The notes below the pieces were generated by a model. The model searched no databases, had not been told where the DNA came from, and saw only the letters and a program-made list of their open reading frames with translations. DNA of 60,565 nt from Gemmatimonadota bacterium (GTDB taxonomy: Bacteria; Gemmatimonadota; Gemmatimonadetes; Gemmatimonadales; Gemmatimonadaceae). Shown here piece after piece: positions 35,485 through 42,581 of this stretch. Positions within the stretch are counted from its first letter, which is position 1. Every line of letters begins with the position of its first letter. Location: assembly GCA_031127075.1 (NCBI GenBank), contig JARIFA010000008.1, positions 1-60,565 of the forward strand, in the 5' to 3' direction. The translations under genes and the position numbers were made by a program.

Positions 35485-36857
35485 TTCGTTCCCTCGTAGC
35501 GCGCGAGTTTGCGGTGGAGCGTGGAGGGGTCGATGCCGAGCGCCTCGGCCGCCCGCGTCTTGTTCCCCTGCTCCTGCTGCAGGACCCAGAAGATGTAGGC
35601 GCGCTCGACGAGTTCCAAGGTGGGATTCCGGATCGTGCGCTCCTCCGCCAACGGGGCCGGCGCGCGCGTCAGCACGCGCTCCGGCAGCGCCGCCGCCTCG
35701 ACCACCGGCCCCGGCGCGAGGATCATCGCCCGCTCGATCGCGTTCTCCAGCTCACGCACATTCCCCGGCCACGCGTAGGCGCGCATCGCCTCGGCGGCCG
35801 CGTCCGAGAGGAGCTTCGGCGCCACCCCCTTCTGCACCGCGGCCCGCCGGAGGAAATGGTCCGCCAGCAGCAGGATGTCATCCGCGCGCTCCCGCAGCGG
35901 CGGGAGGTGGATCGCGATCACGTTAAGGCGATAGAAGAGGTCCTGCCGGAACCGCCCCTGCTGGATCTCTGCCTCGAGGTCACGGTTCGTCGCCGCGACG
36001 ATGCGCGTATCGATCGGCCGCGGCTCCGTCGCACCGACCGGGATCACCTCACGGTGCTGCAGCACCCGCAGCAGCTTCACCTGCGTCGCAGGGGTCGTCT
36101 CGCCGATCTCGTCGAGGAAGAAACTCCCGCCTGCGGCGGCGGCGAAGAGCCCCTCGGCATCCTTCACCGCCCCGGTGAACGAGCCCTTCACGTGACCGAA
36201 GAGTTCGCTCTCGAGCAACCCTTCGGGAAGCGCGCCGCAGTTCACGGTCTGAAAGGTCGACGACGCCCGATCCGAGAGCGCGTGGATGTAGCGGGCGACG
36301 ACCTCCTTGCCGGTCCCGGATTCCCCAGTGAGCAGCACCGTCGACTCCGTCGGCGCGACCGCCTCCGCGAGCCGCAACACCTCCTGCCATCCGCGGTTGG
36401 CGCCGATGGGGGGCTCCGCCGAACGGCGCGTCTGCCGCGCGATCTCCTGCTTGAGGTGCCGATTCTCGGTGCGCAGCTGTCGATGCTCCGCCGCGCGCCG
36501 GAGGATCGCGAGGAGTTCATCGTTGCGGAACGGCTTCTGGATGTAGTAGAAGGCGCCCGCGTTCACCGCCTGCATCGCGGACTGCAGCGATGCCTGCGCG
36601 GTCATCAGGATGACGGGGAGTTCCGGGTCGCGGACGCGGGCCGCCTCGAGCACTTGGACGCCGTCCACGACCGGCATCCGGATGTCGGTGAGTACGATGT
36701 CCGGGAGCGCGCCCGCGAGCACATCGAGCGCCGCGCGCCCGCCGTGCGCGCAGACCGGGGTGAACCCCTCGCTGCGCAGGAGGATCTCCAAGGTCTGCAA
36801 GATCCCGGATTCGTCGTCGACGACGAGGACGGTCGGGCGTACGGTGGTGTCGCTCAC
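35481..36857 (-). CDS. pilR: Sigma54-dependent response regulator PilR
   Basis: 458 residues, GTG start overlapping pilS. Receiver domain with Asp14/Asp15 and phospho-acceptor Asp58 (LPDIVLTDIRMP); AAA+ domain with LLTGESGTGKEVVARYIH and the sigma54-contacting loop GSFTGAVKDAEG (GAFTGA variant with Ser); FFLDEIGE; C-terminal Fis-type helix-turn-helix (AAEALGIDPSTLHRKLARY). Named PilR because it is paired with PilS and lies in the unit that ends with pilA; in Pseudomonas PilR activates pilA. No consensus -24/-12 element was found before pilA. Confidence 0.88.
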   Translation of the reverse strand: MSDTTVRPTVLVVDDESGILQTLEILLRSEGFTPVCAHGGRAALDVLAGALPDIVLTDIRMPVVDGVQVLEAARVRDPELPVILMTAQASLQSAMQAVNAGAFYYIQKPFRNDELLAILRRAAEHRQLRTENRHLKQEIARQTRRSAEPPIGANRGWQEVLRLAEAVAPTESTVLLTGESGTGKEVVARYIHALSDRASSTFQTVNCGALPEGLLESELFGHVKGSFTGAVKDAEGLFAAAAGGSFFLDEIGETTPATQVKLLRVLQHREVIPVGATEPRPIDTRIVAATNRDLEAEIQQGRFRQDLFYRLNVIAIHLPPLRERADDILLLADHFLRRAAVQKGVAPKLLSDAAAEAMRAYAWPGNVRELENAIERAMILAPGPVVEAAALPERVLTRAPAPLAEERTIRNPTLELVERAYIFWVLQQEQGNKTRAAEALGIDPSTLHRKLARYEGTK

Positions 36858-38521
36858 GGGAGGCCTCCGAGGGGCCCGGCGATGGTGGGAAGGAGGACGC
36901 GGAACCGCGACCCCGCGCCGACGCGGTCGACGAGGATCGTGCCGCCGAGGGACTCGACGGCGCGGTGGACGATGGCGAGCCCGAGCCCCGTGCCCTTGGC
37001 CTTCGTGGTGGTGAAGGGCTCGAAGAGCCGATCACGCATCTCGGCGGGGATTCCGCCCCCCTGATCCTCGACATCGAGCGCGAGCGCACCAACGGGGAAC
37101 CGCAGCCCGATAGGGAGCTCCGCGGTCCGGAGCGGTCCGAGGGAGACGTGCACCACCCCCGCCTGGGGCGAGGCCTGCACGGCGTTGAGGACGAGATTGG
37201 AGGTGAGTCGGTGCACCAGATCGGCGTCCGCCTCGGCGTAGATCGGCCCAGGCGCGAGCCGCACGTCGATCCGCACGCCGGCGGGTCGGTCGGGGTGCGC
37301 GTCGACGAGCGCGATGGCACCCTCCACGGCGGGGCGGATGTCGATGCGACCCAACCGGGCCTGCGGCACCCGCGCGAAATCGAGGAACTCGGTGAGCAAC
37401 CGGGCGAGTCGCTCCGACTCGCGGACCATCAGGTCGCTCAGCACCCGCACATCCCCCGCCGGCGGCGCGGCGCGCCCCACCTGCTCGGCCGCGCTCTGGA
37501 TACTCGCGAGGGGATTCTTGATCTCGTGCGCGAGCGAGGCACCGATCTCCGCGACCGATTCCAACCGCAGCGTCCGCGTCCGGAGTTCATCGACACGGAT
37601 CGCATCCGCGATGTCCTGGATGATCGCCGTGACCGATTCGAGCTCCCCCTGTTCCCCGCGCACGACCGACGTGGTCACGCCGATCGGGATCACCTGCCCG
37701 TCGGGTCGCCGGACCTCGGTTCGGAGACTCGCCGCATCGGGGGCCTCGAGGTCGATCAACGCGAGGTGGATTTCTGGGGCCACGCCGGCGAGCAGATCAT
37801 CGACCCGCTCCCCCGCCCGCTCGGCGAGCGGGACACCGAGGAGGGCGGCGGCGGCGGGGTTCGCATAGGTGAGCCGCCCGGCGCCGTCGACGGTGAGGAC
37901 GCCGGCACGCACGTTCGCGAGGATCCCCGCTGCACGCCGCTGCATCCGCGCGAGCTCCACCTCGAGACGCGCCCGCCCCACCCCCGCCACCTGGAGCCGC
38001 GTCGCGATCGCCCCCGTGCCGAACGCGACGGCGATGAAGACGAGCAGCTGCAGCACGAGGGTCGCATCGATCGCCCCCTGCGACAGCAGGAGGGCGTCTC
38101 CGACGAAGAGGGCGCTCGCGAGCGCCGCGAGCAGCAGCGACCCCCCGATCGGCAGCAGGAGCGCCGCCGCGCTCATCCACAGGATGTACAGCGCCGAGAG
38201 CTGCGACGCGCCGCCGCCCGTGAGGTGGACCGCCTCCGTCAGCAGGAGGAAATCGTGGATGAACTGCGCGTACAGGAACCCCGGCGTCACGGCCTCGCCG
38301 CGCAACTCCGTCCAGCTGATGGAGATCGCGGTCAGGACGACGGAGGTGACGACCGGGATCGACGCGAGGGTGCCACGCCAACCATCCGGCACCTCAGGCG
38401 AGAGGAGCGCGACGATGAAGATGCCGAACGCGACGACTTGACGGAGGATGAACATCCACCGCAGGATGACCTGTCGGTCGAGCCATCGGCCGACCGGATC
38501 GTGCTCAGGAAACTGGTTCAC
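36854..38521 (-). CDS. pilS: Sensor histidine kinase PilS
   Basis: 555 residues, GTG start at 38521. About six N-terminal transmembrane helices (to residue about 185; ILRQVVAFGIFIVALL; LVFIAVAFGTGAIATRLQ), a PAS domain (NVRAGVLTVDGAGRLTYANPAAAALLGVP), HisKA with His332 in SLAHEIKNPLASI, and HATPase with VLNAVQASP, DQGGGIP and GTGLGLAIVHR. Polytopic N-terminus plus PAS is PilS-like. It would sense membrane-embedded pilin or an envelope signal and phosphorylate PilR. Confidence 0.88.
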   Translation of the reverse strand: MNQFPEHDPVGRWLDRQVILRWMFILRQVVAFGIFIVALLSPEVPDGWRGTLASIPVVTSVVLTAISISWTELRGEAVTPGFLYAQFIHDFLLLTEAVHLTGGGASQLSALYILWMSAAALLLPIGGSLLLAALASALFVGDALLLSQGAIDATLVLQLLVFIAVAFGTGAIATRLQVAGVGRARLEVELARMQRRAAGILANVRAGVLTVDGAGRLTYANPAAAALLGVPLAERAGERVDDLLAGVAPEIHLALIDLEAPDAASLRTEVRRPDGQVIPIGVTTSVVRGEQGELESVTAIIQDIADAIRVDELRTRTLRLESVAEIGASLAHEIKNPLASIQSAAEQVGRAAPPAGDVRVLSDLMVRESERLARLLTEFLDFARVPQARLGRIDIRPAVEGAIALVDAHPDRPAGVRIDVRLAPGPIYAEADADLVHRLTSNLVLNAVQASPQAGVVHVSLGPLRTAELPIGLRFPVGALALDVEDQGGGIPAEMRDRLFEPFTTTKAKGTGLGLAIVHRAVESLGGTILVDRVGAGSRFRVLLPTIAGPLGGLP

Positions 38522-38608
38522 GTCGGCCCGGAATCACAGTGAAGTATTGCAAATCGCAACATACCAAATGACGCATTATCCGTCAGCTCGCGCAACCCCG
38601 GATGGCCC
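38522..38608. promoter_or_regulatory. AT-rich divergent region between pilS and arfB
   Basis: Eighty-seven bases between divergent genes, with an AT-rich core unlike the surrounding coding DNA. It contains the inverted repeat TTGC-N5-GCAA (about 38547-38559), extendable with one bulge to GTAT...ATAC. No convincing -35/-10 pair with correct spacing was found on either strand, but both genes must be transcribed from here. Confidence 0.35.
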
Positions 38609-39061
38609 GTGACCCGCACCGGCTCCTGGACCGACGACGGTCGGCTGGCCGTCAGCGCCCGACTCAGCATCCCCGCGGACGAACTCAACATCCGGGCCTC
38701 CCGCGCGGGCGGGCCGGGAGGGCAGCACGTCAACACGACGAGCTCCCGGATCGAGGTCACCTGGACCATCCCGCACGCCCGATGCCTGTCCGACGCGCAG
38801 CGCGAACGCCTCCTGACACGACTCGCCTCGCGGCTCGATACCACGGGCACCATCCGCATCGTCGCGGCAGAGACACGGAGTCAGCAACAGAACCGCGAGC
38901 GGGCGCTCACCCGCCTCGCGGAGACCGTCCGAGACGCACTCGTGGTCCCGAAGGTGCGGCGCCCCACCGCCCCGACGCGCGCCTCGATCGCGCGCACCCG
39001 GGAGGCGAAGGCGCGGCGCGGCGAACGGAAGCGCGACCGCCGGTGGCGCCCGGACGAGTGA
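38609..39061 (+). CDS. arfB: Alternative ribosome-rescue peptidyl-tRNA hydrolase ArfB
   Basis: 150 residues, GTG start. Class I release-factor-like core with ELNIRASRAGGPGGQHVNTT: Gly37-Gly38-Gln39 is the catalytic GGQ. There is no codon-recognition domain, and the C-terminus is a long basic tail (ARTREAKARRGERKRDRRW) which in ArfB/YaeJ enters the empty mRNA channel. It frees peptides on non-stop ribosomes. Stands alone, divergent from pilS. Confidence 0.93.
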   Translation: MTRTGSWTDDGRLAVSARLSIPADELNIRASRAGGPGGQHVNTTSSRIEVTWTIPHARCLSDAQRERLLTRLASRLDTTGTIRIVAAETRSQQQNRERALTRLAETVRDALVVPKVRRPTAPTRASIARTREAKARRGERKRDRRWRPDE

Positions 39062-39079
39062 GGGGCCCCGATACCGACG

Positions 39080-39811
39080 CTACTTCGCGTCGCGGCGCGG
39101 TCCGCCGCGCAGGGTGACGCCGATCGTGATGGTGTAGAGGTCGGCCAGCGACTCCCGCGGTGAGAGGACCACCTCCCCGGACGGGAGCTCGGTGATGTCC
39201 CCGGGCGTCAGATAACGCACCGCACGCCCGTGCCAGGTCCGCCGCACCCCGAGGTCGAGGACCGCCTGACGCCCACGCAGCGGCAGGTACGCCCCACCGT
39301 AGACCGTCCGCGCGACGGTCGCATCGCTGAGGTTCGTCGTGGTCGCGAACGGCTCCGCGTCGCTGTTCGACCCATTCACCGACGTCGACGTCGTGAACGA
39401 CCCGAAGCCGAGCTGTACCCCGGCGTACGGCGTGAACTGCCCCGAGGGCATCCCGAGCTGCACCCCGATGGCGCCGGAGAAGATCGCGTTGGTGGTCGTG
39501 ACGTCCACATCGACGAGCGACAGCGCCCCCGACCCGAGCGGCACGCGACGCGTCTCCGCCCCATAGATCTGCACGCCGAGGTCGGCGCGGAAGCCGAGCA
39601 TCTCATCGAAGGCCCAGAGCACCCCGCCGCCGACGCCACCGGCCATCGTGACATTCTGCGCGAAGGCCCCGGTCGGCACGCCGATCTGCAGCTGCAGCGG
39701 GACCGCGATGTCACGCGGCAGGGACGAGACATCAGACTCCTGCGCGCGGAGCGGGGCGAGGGCACTCCACAGCAGGAGCACACCGAGACGGGTCAGCAGT
39801 CGGGACATCAC
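39080..39811 (-). CDS. Outer-membrane beta-barrel candidate
   Basis: 243 residues with a signal peptide (LLTRLGVLLLWSALAPLRAQ). The mature part alternates short amphipathic strands and turns (LQLQIGVPTGAFAQNV; GVLWAFDEMLGFRADLGVQIYG; FTPYAGVQLGFGSFTTSTSVNG; TVYGGAYLPLRGRQAVLDLG; LYTITIGVTLRGG), consistent with an 8-10 stranded barrel. It is not a member I can name. It follows the TolC-like gene by 62 bases on the same strand and may be its partner or the end of that operon; a GC hairpin (39828-39834 with 39845-39851) lies between. Confidence 0.6.
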   Translation of the reverse strand: MMSRLLTRLGVLLLWSALAPLRAQESDVSSLPRDIAVPLQLQIGVPTGAFAQNVTMAGGVGGGVLWAFDEMLGFRADLGVQIYGAETRRVPLGSGALSLVDVDVTTTNAIFSGAIGVQLGMPSGQFTPYAGVQLGFGSFTTSTSVNGSNSDAEPFATTTNLSDATVARTVYGGAYLPLRGRQAVLDLGVRRTWHGRAVRYLTPGDITELPSGEVVLSPRESLADLYTITIGVTLRGGPRRDAK

Positions 39812-39873
39812 GGACTCCGGGAGGGGCGCGGCGCACGCTCGGGCGCGCCGCGAGGTGAAGGCGATGCGCTAGT

Positions 39874-41292
39874 CTACGGCGTAGCCGGGCGGTCCGTGAC
39901 GAGCCGAAGCGCCTCCGGCGTCCCGAGCGCGGCGACGAGCGCCCCGATGGCCTGCGCGCGCCGCGCCACGAGCTGCGCCTCGCGCAGGCGCTCATCCAGC
40001 AGGGCCCGCTCGCGCAGGTTCACGACGAGGAGCGAGGTCTCGCCCAGCTCGAAGCGTCGTTGCTCGGCGCGCAGCACGGCCTCCGCGGCGGCGACCACAC
40101 GCCGCTGCCCCTCAGCCTGTCGCTCGATGGCCGCCAGATCGACCTCCGCCCGCTCGATCGCCAGCTCCACCTCGCGCACCAGCCGGTCCCGTTCCCACGC
40201 GAGCTGCCGCGCCCGGTCCTGCGCCGCCCGGTAGCGCGCCCATTCCCGACGCCCGTACAACGGCGCCCGTACCCCGAGCGACGCCTTGTAGTCGGTGCCG
40301 GCTCCCGCGCGCAGGGCATCGATCTCCGTCCCGGCCGCGAGGCTCGCCACGTCGAGGCTCGCCGACGGCAGCACCTGCGTCGCCGTGAGCCGCCGCTGCG
40401 CCTCCGCCTGCAGGACGCGCGCGCGCGCCTGCGCGACGAGCGGATGCCCTGCCGCCAACCGACGGCGCGCCGCCGGCCCGTTCGCCAGGGCCGACGGCAT
40501 CACGACACCCGGGTGCCGTGTGGTGCCGAGCGAATCGGGAGACCCATCGGGTCGCCAGAGGAAGGTGGCCGCCACGAGCCGTGCCCCGATCGCGGCCGCG
40601 TCGGCCTCGATCGACTGCACCCGACGCCGCTCGTACTCCCCCCACGCCTCGACGGAGTCGATCGCCGCCGCGTCGCCGGCGAGGACCCGCCGCCGTGTCG
40701 CATCGAGCCGGAACTGCGCGAGGGTCACCCCCTCCGCCGCGATCCGCGCGCGCGCCGACGCCTCGGCCCAGCTCCCCCAGTCCCGCGCCGCCTGCTGGAC
40801 GAGCCGACCGACCGCGCCGAGACGCTCTGCCTCAGCCGCATCGTCCGCGAGCTCCGCCTGCCGTAGCGCGGTGCGCCGCTCATCCGTGAGGAGGCGCCCA
40901 CCGATCGGCAGGCTCACGCCGGCCGAGAGGAGACCGGTGCCCGGCGTCTTCCGCTCGGGATTGATGATCTCCCCCGCCGCGTTCTCCCAGCCGAGCTTGA
41001 AATCGAGACCCCACGGTGTCGGCACCGTGAGGCGCGCGTCGAACTCGTCGTAGTAGCCGACGCCGTTGAAACGCTTGAGGTCCCAGACGGCCGTGACCAC
41101 CGGATCGAATCCGCCACGGGCCGCCCGCAGGTCGGCCGCGACCTGCCGTCGCGCGAGCGACGCCTGCTGCGCGGTGGGATGATGCGCGACCACCTGCGCG
41201 AGGAACGCGGGGAGCGCGAGGGAGTCCTGCGCCGCGAGCGGCGTGGTCACGGCGACGAGCGCCGCCACGATCCAGCGAGCGGCGCGGGTCAC
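39874..41292 (-). CDS. TolC-family outer membrane efflux protein
   Basis: 472 residues from GTG 41292, overlapping the adaptor stop (GTGA). Signal peptide ARWIVAALVAVTTPLAAQ. Two OEP repeats with long alpha-helices (AQQASLARRQVAADLRAARGGF; ADDAAEAERLGAVGRLVQQA; ERAEVDLAAIERQAEGQRRVVAAAEAVLRAEQRRFE; LRERALLDERLREAQLVARRAQAIG) and beta segments (LTVPTPWGLDFKLGWE; SLGVRAPLYGRRE). It should be the channel-tunnel for the adaptor and ABC protein encoded just upstream. Confidence 0.88.
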   Translation of the reverse strand: MTRAARWIVAALVAVTTPLAAQDSLALPAFLAQVVAHHPTAQQASLARRQVAADLRAARGGFDPVVTAVWDLKRFNGVGYYDEFDARLTVPTPWGLDFKLGWENAAGEIINPERKTPGTGLLSAGVSLPIGGRLLTDERRTALRQAELADDAAEAERLGAVGRLVQQAARDWGSWAEASARARIAAEGVTLAQFRLDATRRRVLAGDAAAIDSVEAWGEYERRRVQSIEADAAAIGARLVAATFLWRPDGSPDSLGTTRHPGVVMPSALANGPAARRRLAAGHPLVAQARARVLQAEAQRRLTATQVLPSASLDVASLAAGTEIDALRAGAGTDYKASLGVRAPLYGRREWARYRAAQDRARQLAWERDRLVREVELAIERAEVDLAAIERQAEGQRRVVAAAEAVLRAEQRRFELGETSLLVVNLRERALLDERLREAQLVARRAQAIGALVAALGTPEALRLVTDRPATP

Positions 41293-42581
41293 TTCACGCC
41301 CTTCGGTGCCGCCGCCTCCGGCAACGCCGGCGGGAAGCCGTTGAGCAGCCGCCAGAGCTCGAAGCCCACGCGCACCTCGCGGAGCAGCGCCCACCCACGT
41401 GCGCCGGAGCCCATCCGGAGCGCCTCGGGCCACACCTCGTCGGCCGCGTCCGCCGTGACGAGCACGCGGTACGAGCCGTCGGGCTGCGCGACGGCGTCGA
41501 CCACCGCCACGCGTCCGCCGAAGGTGCCGACCGCGACGCTCGGCCACCCGCTGAACTGCACGGCGGGCCAGCCGTCGAACTCGAGCCGCACCGCATCGCC
41601 GATGCGGAGGAGGGGGACGTCACGCGCGCGCACCTGGAGCGCGACCGCGAGGGTCGGCGTCTCCGGCTGCACCGACGCGACCGCCTCGCCGTCCTTCACG
41701 ATCTCGCCGACCCCGCCCCGCAACGCCTGCACCACGACGCCATCGCGCGGCGCGCGCACCACCAAGAGTGCCTGCCGCTCCGAGAGGTTCGACCGCCCGG
41801 TCGCGAGCTTCGCCACGTCCACCTCGCCCTCGGCAACGTCGGCGAGGGTCGCGCTGCGATCCGCATCGATCTTGGCGAGCTTCTCCAGGTAATCGACGTC
41901 CACGCCGGCGCGCTCCGCGCGCGCCGTCAGCAGCGCCGCCTCTTGCTCCTGTGCGAGGGCCGTGGCCCGCTGTGCACGCTGCCGCGCGAGCTCGAGCTCC
42001 GCCCGCGAGCGGAGCCCCTCACCCTCGAGCCCCGCGGCGCGCGACGCCTGCACCGTCGCGATCGAATCCTCGAGGCGTGCGGCGCGCAACGTCGCCGTGA
42101 GCTGCGAGACCTTGTTGTCGGCCCGTACCCGCGCGAACCGCCACGCCGAGTCGACCGCCGCGCGCTGTCGCGCGAGCGCCTCCGCCTTGTCGCGCTTGTC
42201 GAGGACCGCCTGCTGCTTCTGCGCGAGCTGCACCTCGGTGCGGGCGAGCGCCTGCGGATCGAGGTAGCTCTCCTTCACCTCGGCGAGCGCGACGAGGGGA
42301 TCGCCGGCGCGTACCCGCTGCCCCTCGGCCACATACCAGCGCACGATGCGCCCGCCGACCGTCGCGACCGCCTCCTGCGGTCGCTCCATCGGGTCGAGCG
42401 CGGTGACCTCACCGAACGCCTGGACGTTCTGCTGCCACGGGAGGAGCAGGACCAGGAGTGCGGTGACGCCCATCCCCACGAACCAGCGGCGGAGATTGTG
42501 ATACGACGGCGTGGCCCCGAGGAGCCGCACGCTGTCGAGTCGGCGCCCCGCGGTCGCGAGGGGATCGAGGTTGGCACCCAT
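41289..42581 (-). CDS. HlyD-like membrane fusion protein
   Basis: 430 residues from ATG 42581. One N-terminal transmembrane helix (FVGMGVTALLVLLLPW), then a biotinyl-lipoyl half (VGGRIVRWYVAEGQRVRAGDPLVAL), a long coiled hairpin (about 130-260, Ala/Arg/Glu-rich), the second lipoyl half (VRAPRDGVVVQALRGGVGEIVKDGEAV) and a beta-barrel. It bridges an inner-membrane ABC protein to a TolC channel. Overlaps the genes on both sides, so a strict ABC-MFP-OMF operon. Confidence 0.9.
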   Translation of the reverse strand: MGANLDPLATAGRRLDSVRLLGATPSYHNLRRWFVGMGVTALLVLLLPWQQNVQAFGEVTALDPMERPQEAVATVGGRIVRWYVAEGQRVRAGDPLVALAEVKESYLDPQALARTEVQLAQKQQAVLDKRDKAEALARQRAAVDSAWRFARVRADNKVSQLTATLRAARLEDSIATVQASRAAGLEGEGLRSRAELELARQRAQRATALAQEQEAALLTARAERAGVDVDYLEKLAKIDADRSATLADVAEGEVDVAKLATGRSNLSERQALLVVRAPRDGVVVQALRGGVGEIVKDGEAVASVQPETPTLAVALQVRARDVPLLRIGDAVRLEFDGWPAVQFSGWPSVAVGTFGGRVAVVDAVAQPDGSYRVLVTADAADEVWPEALRMGSGARGWALLREVRVGFELWRLLNGFPPALPEAAAPKGVK

